A stretch of DNA of 64,000 nucleotides. It comes from Flavihumibacter solisilvae (GTDB lineage Bacteria; Bacteroidota; Bacteroidia; Chitinophagales; Chitinophagaceae). Of the stretch, positions 52,080-61,578 are shown piece by piece. The notes beneath the pieces were generated by a model. It saw only the letters and a program-made list of their open reading frames with translations, was not told where the DNA came from and made no database searches. The translations under genes and the position numbers were made by a program. Position 1 is the first letter of the stretch. Every line of letters starts with the position of its first letter. The DNA lies in the NCBI RefSeq assembly GCF_000814475.1, contig NZ_JSVC01000013.1, positions 180,658-244,657 of the forward strand, read 5' to 3'.

Positions 52080-54314
52080 ATGAAAAGGCTCCTTTCCCTT
52101 TGTATTGCCATTTTGGGTTGTTTCCACGGCACAACTCAAACCCGCACCCCGGATTCTATCCTTAATTATGTAGACCCATCAATTGGTAACGTTGGCTGGC
52201 TACTCGAACCAACCATTCCCGTTGTTCACCTGCCCAACCAGATGATCCGGGTCAGTCCACTGCGTAAGGACTATCTCGACCAGCAGATCAGCAGCTTTCC
52301 CTTGAACATCGTTTCGCACCGGCTGGGACAGGTCTTCTCCCTGAAACCATCCATTGCCCAGGTAACATCCGAGAGCTGGGACAAGCGGATGTTCTTCGAC
52401 CACGACCTCGAAACCAGGAAGCCCTGGTACTACCGCACCTGGCTGACCGAAGAGGAAATAAGCGTGGAGTTCACCCCGGGCGAAAAGACCGGCTGCTACC
52501 GTTTCCGGTTCCCAGCCTCTGCAAACAAATCCATCCTTTTAGACAATTACAACCACGACAGTGCCAGCTGGAAGTTTACGGGCGGAAGAATATTGCAGGG
52601 AATGGAGACCTGGCACGGCGACATCAAAGTATTTTCCTATGGAGAATTCAATATCGCTGGCTCCCCCGGGATCCTGGAAAACGGGAACCCGGTCGGGTCA
52701 GCGTTTACCGGTGGCCGGAAGGCCAGGGCCTATATCAGTTTCCCTTCCCCGGTTAAGGAAGTTGTTTTCCGTTATGCCATCAGTTACGTCAGTCCCGAAC
52801 AGGCTAAACGGAATTTCGAAAAAGAACTGCGTTACCGCGATTTTACCGCCCTGGAGCAAAGGGCAAAAGCAGAATGGTCTTCAAAACTGGGAAAGATCAA
52901 AGTTGAAGGCGGCACCGTAGCACAACGCCGTTCCTTTTACACCTCCCTGTACCGCTGTTACGAAAGAATGGTGAACATCAGTGAAGACGGGCAATACTAC
53001 AGCGGTTACAGCAAGAAAATTGAAAAGGATCCCCGCGATTTTTACGTGGATGACTGGACATGGGATACCTACCTGGCGCATCATCCCCTGCGCATGATCC
53101 TCGATCCCAAACAGGAAGAAGATATGCTGCAGTCATTCGTTCGCATGTACGACCAGAGCGGCTGGATGCCAACCTTCCCGGTCCTGTTCGGTGACCATGC
53201 CTGCATGAATGGGTTTCATTCCACCATAGTCTTCCTGGATGCCTACCGCAAAGGACTTAAAAATTTCAATGTCCAGAAAGCCTACGAAGGTGTCCGCAAG
53301 AATGCTACAGATGCAACCATGATCCCCTGGGTCAACGGACCCGCAACGGGCCTGGACCAATACTACTACCAGCATGGGTACTTTCCAGCCATCGCACCAG
53401 GTACCAAAGAAACCGAACAAAGCGTCAATAATTTTGAAAAAAGGCAAGCGGTTGCAGTAACCCTCGGACACAGCTACGACGACTGGGCTCTTGGCGAATG
53501 GGCCAGGGACCTTAACAAGAAAGAAGATTTCAACTTATTCAGTCCACGCGCCAACAATTACAACAAGCTCTGGAATGCAGATAAAGGTTTCTTCCTACCG
53601 CGCGACGACAAAGGAAACTGGATCGAAATCGATCCCCTGTTTGATGGTGGTATGGGTGGCCGTGATTATTACGATGAGAATAACGGTTACACCTACCTCT
53701 GGCAGGTACAGCACGACCTTTCCGGCCTCATAAAACTAATAGGAGGTAAGCAAGCTTTTGAATCCCGGCTCGATAAACTCTTTACTACCGGTCTCGGGCG
53801 CTCGAAATATGAATTCTGGAATAAGTTCCCCGATGCAACCGGTCTGGTTGGACAGTACTCCATGGGCAACGAACCGAGCTTTCACATTCCCTACCTCTAC
53901 AATTTCACCAATGCACCCTGGAAAACGCAGCAGCGCATCCGCTTCCTGCTCGATGTCTGGTTCAAGGACAATGTCTTCGGAATTCCGGGTGACGAAGACG
54001 GTGGCGGTATGACTGCATTCGTTGTCTTTTCCTCCATGGGCTTTTACCCCGTCACGCCTGGAATTCCCAAGTACACGATCGGAAGCCCGCTCTTCAGCAA
54101 AGTGACCATCAGTCTGCCGAATGGCCGCAGTTTCAGGCTCACCGCAAACAATGCTTCCGTTACCAATAAATATGTCCAGAAGGCCAGCATGAATGGAAAG
54201 CCACTGGATAGTCCATGGTTCAGCCATGAGCAATTAATGGCCGGGGGGCACCTCGAACTTGAAATGGGACCTTATCCCAACAAATCCTGGGGCGTCAGCA
54301 AAGCACCATTCTGA
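52080..54314 (+). CDS. GH92 alpha-mannosidase
   Basis: A 744-residue secreted enzyme, started at the ATG at 52080 rather than the TTG at 52074. The signal peptide has ILGC, so lipid anchoring is possible. GH92 features: NYVDPSIGNVGWLLEP and VVHLPNQMIRVSP, WTWDTYLAHHPLRMILDP, GNEPSFHIPYLYN with the likely acid Glu at residue 598, and GDEDGGGMTAFVVFSSMGFYPVTPG with the Asp pair around 638-640. GH92 enzymes are calcium-dependent inverting exo-alpha-mannosidases. It is first in the likely transcript behind the phased repeats and 118 bases before SusC. Confidence 0.92.
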   Translation: MKRLLSLCIAILGCFHGTTQTRTPDSILNYVDPSIGNVGWLLEPTIPVVHLPNQMIRVSPLRKDYLDQQISSFPLNIVSHRLGQVFSLKPSIAQVTSESWDKRMFFDHDLETRKPWYYRTWLTEEEISVEFTPGEKTGCYRFRFPASANKSILLDNYNHDSASWKFTGGRILQGMETWHGDIKVFSYGEFNIAGSPGILENGNPVGSAFTGGRKARAYISFPSPVKEVVFRYAISYVSPEQAKRNFEKELRYRDFTALEQRAKAEWSSKLGKIKVEGGTVAQRRSFYTSLYRCYERMVNISEDGQYYSGYSKKIEKDPRDFYVDDWTWDTYLAHHPLRMILDPKQEEDMLQSFVRMYDQSGWMPTFPVLFGDHACMNGFHSTIVFLDAYRKGLKNFNVQKAYEGVRKNATDATMIPWVNGPATGLDQYYYQHGYFPAIAPGTKETEQSVNNFEKRQAVAVTLGHSYDDWALGEWARDLNKKEDFNLFSPRANNYNKLWNADKGFFLPRDDKGNWIEIDPLFDGGMGGRDYYDENNGYTYLWQVQHDLSGLIKLIGGKQAFESRLDKLFTTGLGRSKYEFWNKFPDATGLVGQYSMGNEPSFHIPYLYNFTNAPWKTQQRIRFLLDVWFKDNVFGIPGDEDGGGMTAFVVFSSMGFYPVTPGIPKYTIGSPLFSKVTISLPNGRSFRLTANNASVTNKYVQKASMNGKPLDSPWFSHEQLMAGGHLELEMGPYPNKSWGVSKAPF

Positions 54315-54432
54315 AAATTCATCACCATCAAACCGACTGCTATGTCAAAGAAACAATTTCATCCGACCTGAAGCCGGATGCCATTAAAACGCAAAGCCAA
54401 ATAAAAATTCAAACCTCCAATTAACTAACGAA

Positions 54433-57400
54433 ATGAAGAAATTCAGCCAATTGCTGCTGCTTGTCTTACTGTTGCCCTGCCTGCTTACGGCACAGCAAAA
54501 AATTATCAGCGGAAGGGTAACCGATGCCCAAACGCGCGCCCCCATTGCCGGTGTGAGTATCTCTGCCGGAACAGATACCTCCAGGTCCGGAGCAACCACC
54601 AATGCACAGGGGCAGTTCACCATTACCGTTCCCGGGGGAACAACACAACTGGTCTTTTCCTATATCGGCTTGCAGACTATAACAGAAACCCTGAACGGCC
54701 GCACCACCTTGCAGGTAGTCATGTCCCGCTCCGATGAACAGATGGGTAATGTGGTTGTGGTAGGTTACGGCGCCCGTCGCAAGGAAACTCTGACCGGCTC
54801 TGTGAGTAACATCACCAACAGGGAAATTCAAACGAGTACCAGCGTGAGCCTTGCCCAAAAACTGCAGGGAAAAGTTGCCGGTCTCCAGATCCGCCAGCTC
54901 GGCGGCGAGCCCGGGAATTTCGATAACTCTATTGTCCTCCGTGGATACGGCGGCAACCCGCTTTATGTAATAGACGGCATCTTACGGGAAGGCCCATCCG
55001 AATTCCAGCGACTCAATGCCGATGATATTGAAAGTATCTCTTTCCTGAAAGACGCTTCGGCGGCGATCTATGGGTTCGGCGCAGCTAACGGGGTCATCAT
55101 CGTAACTACCAAGAAAGGTAGTCGTGGTAAAGCTGCTTTCACCTATAACGGAACTGTCGGCTTCATGAAACCGACTGATGTGCCGCGCATGGCCAATGCC
55201 GGTGAATGGATCCAGATGCGCAACGATGCAGCCGTACTGGGAACAGGAACCCCATACCTGACCAACGAAGAAATGCAGAAGTATATCAACGGTGAACCGG
55301 GATATGAAAGCACGGACTGGTACGATGTGGCGTTCAAAAATTCAGCAATGCAGCAGAGTCATTCCCTCTCAGCATCCGGCGGAAATGAAAAAACGCAGTA
55401 TTATATGAGTCTAGGTTACTTCGACGAACGCAGTTTCCTGCGCACCGATGACCTCGGCTACAAACGTTATAATTTCCGTTCCAACATGAGCACGCAGCTC
55501 GTGAACAACCTGAAAGCGGAAGTGTTTGTTGCAGCCCGCTTCGATAAGAAGTACGCACCGGGCGAAAACTTCTTCAACATCTTCAAAGGCACGCGCGTAA
55601 CCCTGCCCACCGAGAAGCCATATGCGAACGGCAACCCCGACTATCCAGCAGTGGTAACGCCTTCCAACCAGAACCCGCTCGTACTGACAGACAAAGAACT
55701 GACTGGATACAGTGAAACAACAAACAGGAATGTGCAGCTCACCGGCGCATTGAATTATGATGTTCCGTTCCTGAAAGGGTTGCAGTTACGTGGACTGGCA
55801 GCCTATGACATTAACAACTACCAGGGCAAGGATGTAGCCAAACCTTTCAACCTGTATACCTATGCAGGCGAGGAATATATCCTTTCCAAACAACGCGTGG
55901 GAACCTCGTCCATTTCAAACAGCAATGGCAACTATAACCGGCTTACCCTCCAGGCCCAGGCCAATTACAATACCATCATTGGCATGAAACACAATGTTGC
56001 CGGTTTGCTGGTATTTGAGCAACGGCAGGACTGGGGCCGCGACAGTTACCTGCGCAGGTTGTATGATTTCTATACCATCGACCAGGTGAATTCTGCGAGT
56101 GAGAATAATATGTACAACTCCGGTTCAGAAAGCCAGAATGCCAGCCAGGCATTGCTCGGTCGCGTGAACTATGATTTTGACAAAAAGTACCTGCTTGAAT
56201 TTGCTTTTCGTTACCAGGGAACTTCCCTGTTCCCGCCCGAAAGCCGCTGGGGCTTCTTTCCCGTCATCTCAGCAGGCTGGCGGATCTCCGAAGAAAAATT
56301 CATGAATGCAGTGCCCTTCATTTCCAACCTCAAACTCAGGGGTTCCTATGGTGAAGTGGCATCGAGCGAAGGTGTGATCCCCTTCCAGTGGATCCAGGGC
56401 TTTAACCTCAGCGGTGGCGGACGTTATGAATTTGAAAATGGTTCCCTCACCAACGGTGCTGCCTCGCCCAACCTCGTGAATCCAAATCTTACCTGGGTCA
56501 TCGCCAAAACAACCGACCTCGGACTTGACCTCGGTGTATTCAATAATAAACTCACGCTGGAGTTTGATGTGTACCGGCGCGACCTGGAAGGGATTCCTGC
56601 TTACAGGAACCTTTCACTCACCAATACTTTCGGCGCGTCACTGCCGCAGGAAAACCTGAACAGCCTGCGCACGCAGGGACTCGAATTCACCATCGGGCAT
56701 AACAACCGCATTGGAAAACTGGCCTATAACATCAGCGGAAATTTCAACTATTCCCGGACGCAATACCTCTATGTTGAAAGGGGACCGTTTACGAATAGCT
56801 ATGACCGTTGGCGGAATGGACAGGCAGATCGTTACAACGATATCATCTGGGGTTACACGTATACCGGACAGTTCCAGAACGAAGAACAGATCGCCAATTA
56901 TCCCATCCAGAATGGTGACCAGGCGAATATCCGCGAGCTGCCCGGCGATTTCATGTATGCAGACAATAACCAGGATGGAGTAGTGAATGACCTGGATATG
57001 TTGCCACAATTCATCGGTGCCAATGGAAACAACGATAACCAGAACCCCGCGGGAAAAGCACCAAAGATCAACTTCGGACTCACACTCGGTGCGCAATACC
57101 AGGGCTTCGATGTAAATGTGCTGTTCCAGGGCGCTGCCATGTATACCGTACGTTTCAGCGAAGTATATGCGGAAGTGCTTGCTTTCCGCGGTAACACCCC
57201 GGCTTACTTTTTCGACAGGTGGCATAAGTCGGATCCATACGACAGCAAAAGCGAGTGGATTCCCGGTAAATGGCCCGCTTCACGTTTTAATAATGACGTG
57301 GGAAGTATGTATAAGGAAAGCTCTGTTTGGAGAAAGGATGCATCGTATGCAAGACTGAAAAGCGTTGAGCTCGGTTATACCGTACCTGCGCGTTTGTATA

Positions 57401-57573
57401 AAGGTTCCGGCATCACGAAGATCCGCGTGTTCGCCAACGGCTTTAACCTCGTCACATTCGCTGACCCCTTTGTGAAAGCGTTCGATCCGGAACGACTGGA
57501 AGGACTGTTCAATGCCGGCTTCAACTACCCGCTGACAAAGAGCTACAACTTCGGTCTCAACCTTAATTTCTAA
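54433..57573 (+). CDS. SusC/RagA-family TonB-dependent glycan transporter
   Basis: A 1046-residue outer-membrane transporter. The signal peptide ends near LTAQ. Residues about 25-100 are the carboxypeptidase-regulatory-like domain (ISGRVTDAQTRAPIAGVSISAG), and the TonB-box-like VVVVGYG leads into the plug (LQGKVAGLQIRQLGGEPGN, VLRGYGGNPLYVIDGI, LKDASAAIYGFGAANGVIIVTTKKG). The rest is a 22-strand barrel, ending in SYNFGLNLNF. It imports glycan fragments across the outer membrane with the SusD lid. SusD begins 2 bases later (57573/57575). No anti-sigma or sensor N-terminal extension is present. Confidence 0.95.
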   Translation: MKKFSQLLLLVLLLPCLLTAQQKIISGRVTDAQTRAPIAGVSISAGTDTSRSGATTNAQGQFTITVPGGTTQLVFSYIGLQTITETLNGRTTLQVVMSRSDEQMGNVVVVGYGARRKETLTGSVSNITNREIQTSTSVSLAQKLQGKVAGLQIRQLGGEPGNFDNSIVLRGYGGNPLYVIDGILREGPSEFQRLNADDIESISFLKDASAAIYGFGAANGVIIVTTKKGSRGKAAFTYNGTVGFMKPTDVPRMANAGEWIQMRNDAAVLGTGTPYLTNEEMQKYINGEPGYESTDWYDVAFKNSAMQQSHSLSASGGNEKTQYYMSLGYFDERSFLRTDDLGYKRYNFRSNMSTQLVNNLKAEVFVAARFDKKYAPGENFFNIFKGTRVTLPTEKPYANGNPDYPAVVTPSNQNPLVLTDKELTGYSETTNRNVQLTGALNYDVPFLKGLQLRGLAAYDINNYQGKDVAKPFNLYTYAGEEYILSKQRVGTSSISNSNGNYNRLTLQAQANYNTIIGMKHNVAGLLVFEQRQDWGRDSYLRRLYDFYTIDQVNSASENNMYNSGSESQNASQALLGRVNYDFDKKYLLEFAFRYQGTSLFPPESRWGFFPVISAGWRISEEKFMNAVPFISNLKLRGSYGEVASSEGVIPFQWIQGFNLSGGGRYEFENGSLTNGAASPNLVNPNLTWVIAKTTDLGLDLGVFNNKLTLEFDVYRRDLEGIPAYRNLSLTNTFGASLPQENLNSLRTQGLEFTIGHNNRIGKLAYNISGNFNYSRTQYLYVERGPFTNSYDRWRNGQADRYNDIIWGYTYTGQFQNEEQIANYPIQNGDQANIRELPGDFMYADNNQDGVVNDLDMLPQFIGANGNNDNQNPAGKAPKINFGLTLGAQYQGFDVNVLFQGAAMYTVRFSEVYAEVLAFRGNTPAYFFDRWHKSDPYDSKSEWIPGKWPASRFNNDVGSMYKESSVWRKDASYARLKSVELGYTVPARLYKGSGITKIRVFANGFNLVTFADPFVKAFDPERLEGLFNAGFNYPLTKSYNFGLNLNF

Positions 57574-57574
57574 A

Positions 57575-59473
57575 ATGACTGCAATGAAGAAACTATTGTA
57601 TACCGGCTTCACAGGAATGGTTGTGCTCGCACTCGGGTGCGCCAAAGTCCTTGACCTGGAGCCGACAGATAAACTACAGGCCTCGCAGATCTTCAGTGAT
57701 CCGCAGGGAGTGAAGATCTATATGGCCAACCTTTATTCCCAACTGCCGATCGAAGACTTTGCCTATTTCCGCCAGGGCTTTAACCAGAACGGGGGCGATC
57801 CCAACAATGGTGGGTTCAGCGCCGCCATGCAAACGGATGAAGCCGTGCACACGGAATTCGGCGATTTCATCGGTGATAATGATTTCCAGTGGTGGGACCA
57901 GGGCTATAAACTCAACCGCGATGTTAACCTGCTGGTAGATGCGATTCCATTGCTGGACATCCGTGATGAAGAAAGGGCGGCACTGATCGGTGAAAGCTCT
58001 TTCATCAAGGCTTATACCTATTACGCACTTGCCAAACGTTATGGCGGTATTCCGCTGATCAAGAATACGCAGCAGTATAACGGCGATGCAGAAGCGCTGA
58101 AAGTACCACGGAGCACCGAGCAGGAAACCTGGGACTATGTACTGCAATTATGCGACGAAGCCATCGCCAACCTGGGTGAAAGCAATGGTCGCCGGGCATC
58201 AAAGTGGATCGCGCTGGCGCTGAAGTCCCGCGCTGCACTGCATGCCGCCTCAGTTGCAAAATTCGGCTCAAGGGCCCCAATGTCTGGTGATGCGGTAAGC
58301 GCAAAACTGGTGACGCTGGATCCTTCACTTGCAAATGGCTATTACCAGCAATGTATTTCCGCTGCCGAAGCCATTATCAACAGCGGTAAATTCAGCCTGT
58401 TCCGCCCGAATCCCGCAAACGCCGCCGAAGCAGCGGAAAACTACCGCATGATCTTCCAGGATCCGAATGGCGCGATGAGTACGGAAGCCATGTTCCTCAA
58501 GGGCTATACCCTGCCGGGAAATAACCTCGGGCACAACTACGATATCTGGTACCAGCCTGCACAGGTTGCAAACGGATGGCCACACCCCGGTCGCATGAAC
58601 CCCTCGCTCGACCTGGCAGACGTGTATGAGCGCTACGACAACCCGGGCCAGGATGCACCCATTGCTACGACTGTTGACGGAAATGTAAATGACTATAACG
58701 GTTACAGCCAGTCGAAAAATTACATCCGCTACGATCATCCTTATGACATCTTCAACGGTAAGGATGCGCGGCTTTGGGGTACCACCATTCTTCCGGGAAC
58801 CAACTGGAAGCAAACGCCGATCATCATCCAGGCAGGATATGTAAAACCCAATGGAGAGGCTGTTATCCGGATCAAGGACCAGGTCACGATCGATGGCAAG
58901 ACCTATTACACTTATGGAGCAGAAAGCACATCGCAGTATTCAGGCTTCGATACCTATGGAGGAAATAATACGCGCACGGGTTTTTCCTTCAGGAAATTTA
59001 TGAACCAGTCGAACCCGATCGTTCCGGGCTGGAACCAGAGTACAAATGATTTCATTGAATTCAGGTATGCCGAAGTGCTGCTCAACTATGCAGAAGCAGT
59101 TGTGGAAAGCGGTTCTGGAAATACGACCCTGGCTGAACAGGTATTAAACAGCATCCGCCACCGGGCTGCACATAGCACCGAAGTTTCCCTGACTTCAGAA
59201 AATGTACAGCGTGAAAGAAGGGTAGAGCTGGCTTTCGAGAACAAGCGTTTCTGGGACCTGATCCGCCGCCGCGAATTCCATACGGCTTTCAATAACAGGT
59301 TCATGCACGCTATCCTGCCGCTGCAGGACCTGCGGGCCTTACCCGAGACAAAGTACATCTTCGTCCGCGTCAATGTGCCGAATTCAAATCCGAAAACCTT
59401 CGAGCCGAAATCTTATTACCGGTATATCCCCGGCATTGGAACCAATGGCCTCGTTCAAAACCCCCAATATTAA
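57575..59473 (+). CDS. SusD/RagB-family glycan-binding lipoprotein
   Basis: A 632-residue surface lipoprotein with the signal ending in ALGC. The start could also be the ATG at 57584, and both give a signal peptide. The SusD helical core is seen in the N-terminal half (AALIGESSFIKAYTYYALAKRYGGIPLIKNTQ, the TPR-like block). The C-terminal RagB/SusD domain includes FIEFRYAEVLLNYAEAVVESG and ERRVELAFENKRFWDLIRR. It captures glycan at the SusC mouth. It follows SusC by one base and precedes the DUF3823 gene by 3 bases. Confidence 0.94.
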   Translation: MTAMKKLLYTGFTGMVVLALGCAKVLDLEPTDKLQASQIFSDPQGVKIYMANLYSQLPIEDFAYFRQGFNQNGGDPNNGGFSAAMQTDEAVHTEFGDFIGDNDFQWWDQGYKLNRDVNLLVDAIPLLDIRDEERAALIGESSFIKAYTYYALAKRYGGIPLIKNTQQYNGDAEALKVPRSTEQETWDYVLQLCDEAIANLGESNGRRASKWIALALKSRAALHAASVAKFGSRAPMSGDAVSAKLVTLDPSLANGYYQQCISAAEAIINSGKFSLFRPNPANAAEAAENYRMIFQDPNGAMSTEAMFLKGYTLPGNNLGHNYDIWYQPAQVANGWPHPGRMNPSLDLADVYERYDNPGQDAPIATTVDGNVNDYNGYSQSKNYIRYDHPYDIFNGKDARLWGTTILPGTNWKQTPIIIQAGYVKPNGEAVIRIKDQVTIDGKTYYTYGAESTSQYSGFDTYGGNNTRTGFSFRKFMNQSNPIVPGWNQSTNDFIEFRYAEVLLNYAEAVVESGSGNTTLAEQVLNSIRHRAAHSTEVSLTSENVQRERRVELAFENKRFWDLIRRREFHTAFNNRFMHAILPLQDLRALPETKYIFVRVNVPNSNPKTFEPKSYYRYIPGIGTNGLVQNPQY

Positions 59474-59476
59474 GTT

Positions 59477-60160
59477 ATGAATAAGATAATCATAGGTATT
59501 GCCGCGCTCTGCCTTACCCTTGCTTCCTGCGAAAAGGACAATTATGACGGTCCTGATTCAGGATTGACAGGCCGCTTTATTGATGCGGAGTCCGGGCAGC
59601 TAGTTGAACAGGACATCATCCGTGGTACACAGATCGAGATCATCGAGCATGGTTATGATCCTGTTACCCCGCAGTACCTCATTGTAAAAACTGACGGTAC
59701 GTACGAGAACAGCATGCTGTTCTCAAATACCTATACCGTAAAACCGGTTCGCGGCAACTTCATTAATGTGGAAGCACAGGAAGTGCAGATCACAGGAAGA
59801 ACTACACTGGATTTTACAGTGACGCCTTATATCCGGATCACCAATGCAAGCATCACCCGCAGTGGTGATAAAGTGCGGGCAACTTTTAACATTGAACAGA
59901 ATGTGATCAACAATGTAAAAAAGATCGGCCTTTATGCGCACCAGGATGCCCGTGTGGGTGAACCCATGCGCCAGGTTGCTGCGGAACAGCAACTCAACGC
60001 AGTGGCAGATCCTGCGCATCAATATTCGCTTGAGATCGACGTGCCATCAAACAGCTCTGTGCTGAAATCGGGCCGGGCCTATTATTTCCGGATCGGAGCC
60101 CTGATCGATGTCGGGGAAGCAAAATTGAATTATGCTCCTGCCGTAAAAGTTGACTTATAG
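59477..60160 (+). CDS. DUF3823-family surface lipoprotein
   Basis: A 227-residue lipoprotein with lipobox LASC. DUF3823 members have an N-terminal beta-sandwich and a second domain: GPDSGLTGRFIDAESGQLVEQDIIRGTQIEIIEHGY and TPQYLIVKTDGTYENSMLFSNTYTVKPVRGNF match the family, and ITGRTTLDFTVTPYIRI leads to the second domain. Such genes follow SusCD and probably add glycan binding at the cell surface, like SusE. It starts 3 bases after susD and is followed by a terminator. Confidence 0.88.
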   Translation: MNKIIIGIAALCLTLASCEKDNYDGPDSGLTGRFIDAESGQLVEQDIIRGTQIEIIEHGYDPVTPQYLIVKTDGTYENSMLFSNTYTVKPVRGNFINVEAQEVQITGRTTLDFTVTPYIRITNASITRSGDKVRATFNIEQNVINNVKKIGLYAHQDARVGEPMRQVAAEQQLNAVADPAHQYSLEIDVPSNSSVLKSGRAYYFRIGALIDVGEAKLNYAPAVKVDL

Positions 60161-60180
60161 CAGCAGCAGTTTGGTCACAT

Positions 60181-60222
60181 CCAACCGCCTGCTCCCGTCC
60201 TGGAGCGGGTTGGTTGGTTTTT
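60181..60222 (+). terminator. rho-independent terminator within the glycan locus
   Basis: CCAACCGCCTGCTCC (60181-60195) pairs with GGAGCGGGTTGGTTGG (60202-60217) around a six-base loop, with one G-T pair and a small bulge. TTTTT follows (60218-60222). It lies 20 bases after the DUF3823 gene and 20 bases before the first GH99-like gene, so it should lower or stop readthrough into the two hydrolase genes. Confidence 0.75.
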
Positions 60223-60241
60223 ACCCGCTAAAAACACAAAA

Positions 60242-61567
60242 ATGAAAATATTCAGAATTGCCGCGCTTGCTTTAGCGGCCTACCTCGTGCTGGCATGCTC
60301 GAAAAAGAAGGGCGATGATCCCACAACGCCCTTGCCGCCCGAAGTGGAAGAAGTGGTTTATGATGAATCAGGATGCCTGTATACATCCTATAACAACCTG
60401 GTGATGGCAGGTTACCAGGGCTGGTTTGCCGCAGAAGGGGATGCCTCACAGCGAGGATGGTACCATTACAGGAATGGAAACTGCGGTGGATTCATGCCTG
60501 GTTGTTCGGCAGTGGATTTCTGGCCCGACATGCAGGAATACACGCAAACCTATAAGTCACCTTTCCGTTTTGCCGATGGTTCCGACGCAATGTTGTATAG
60601 TCCATATGATGCGTCTTCAGTCGACCTTCATTTCAAGTGGATGAAGGACTATGGCATCGATGGTGTTTTCATGCAGCGCTTCGTTGTGGAGATCAAGAGC
60701 AGCAATCCCTCGGGCAAAAGGCATTTCAACCAGGTATTGCAGAATGCACTTGCGGCTGCCCGCAAATATGACCGCGCAATTTCCATCATGTATGACCTGA
60801 GCGGTTGTACGCCGGAAGATGTTGCCTACGTGGAGCAGGACTGGAATGAACTGGTCAGCAGCTTCGACCTGTTCAACAATAAAACGCACCCGACCTATGT
60901 GCGCCACAACAAGAAACCGCTTGTCGCCATCTGGGGCGTAGGCTTCAATGATAACCGGAAATACAGTATTGCCAATGCGGCAGCTTTGATTGATAAAATG
61001 AAAGGTCCATCGAAGAAGGTTTCCGTTCTGCTTGGGGTACCCTATTACTGGCGGTCGCTGGGCAATGACACGGAGAAATCTCCCGCACTGCACGACCTGG
61101 TCAAGAAGACAGATATCGTGATGCCCTGGGCCGTTGGCAGGTATAACAATAACAACTATGCGAACATTGCAGGTGCTGAGCTTGCCGGCGACATTGCATG
61201 GTGCCGGAACAACAATATCGGCTATGTTCCCCTCGTATTTCCTGGTTTCAGCTGGGGTAACCTTCGAAACGATCCTTCATTGTATAATTCCATTCCGCGG
61301 TTGAAGGGAGAATTCCTGTGGAAGCAGGTTGCAGGGGCAAAAATGTCCGGTGCGGGAAGCCTGTATGTAGCCATGTTCGATGAAATAGACGAAGGCACGG
61401 CAATCTATAAATGCGCCCGGGAAGGGGAGCTGCCATTGCATGGCGACATGAAATTCGTTGGCATAGAAGCCGACCTGCCTTCAGATCATTACCTGTGGCT
61501 TACCGGCCAGGCAGCCAACTGGTTTCATGGCCAGCAGGGATATTCCGTACAACAACCGGTAAGATAA
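60242..61567 (+). CDS. GH71/GH99-like glycoside hydrolase lipoprotein
   Basis: A 441-residue lipoprotein (lipobox VLAC, Cys about 19). YNNLVMAGYQGWFAAEGD is the N-terminal strand of this family, HFKWMKDYGIDGVFMQRF and AIWGVGF are barrel strands, and LYVAMFDEIDEGTAIYK ends with the pair E381 and E384. The ExxE spacing matches the catalytic carboxylates of GH99 endo-alpha-mannosidases (NEWHEGT-type motif). These proteins are usually labelled GH71/99-like. It is the surface-anchored member of a tandem pair. The substrate is probably an alpha-mannan or N-glycan mannoside, inferred from GH92 and GH99 together. Confidence 0.85.
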   Translation: MKIFRIAALALAAYLVLACSKKKGDDPTTPLPPEVEEVVYDESGCLYTSYNNLVMAGYQGWFAAEGDASQRGWYHYRNGNCGGFMPGCSAVDFWPDMQEYTQTYKSPFRFADGSDAMLYSPYDASSVDLHFKWMKDYGIDGVFMQRFVVEIKSSNPSGKRHFNQVLQNALAAARKYDRAISIMYDLSGCTPEDVAYVEQDWNELVSSFDLFNNKTHPTYVRHNKKPLVAIWGVGFNDNRKYSIANAAALIDKMKGPSKKVSVLLGVPYYWRSLGNDTEKSPALHDLVKKTDIVMPWAVGRYNNNNYANIAGAELAGDIAWCRNNNIGYVPLVFPGFSWGNLRNDPSLYNSIPRLKGEFLWKQVAGAKMSGAGSLYVAMFDEIDEGTAIYKCAREGELPLHGDMKFVGIEADLPSDHYLWLTGQAANWFHGQQGYSVQQPVR

Positions 61568-61578
61568 AAACAACCAGT

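Noticed and set aside
54360..54380. CATCCG and CGGATG can pair across a 9-base loop before the susC gene.
   Set aside because: The stem is only 6 bases and no T tract follows, so it is not supported as a terminator or attenuator.
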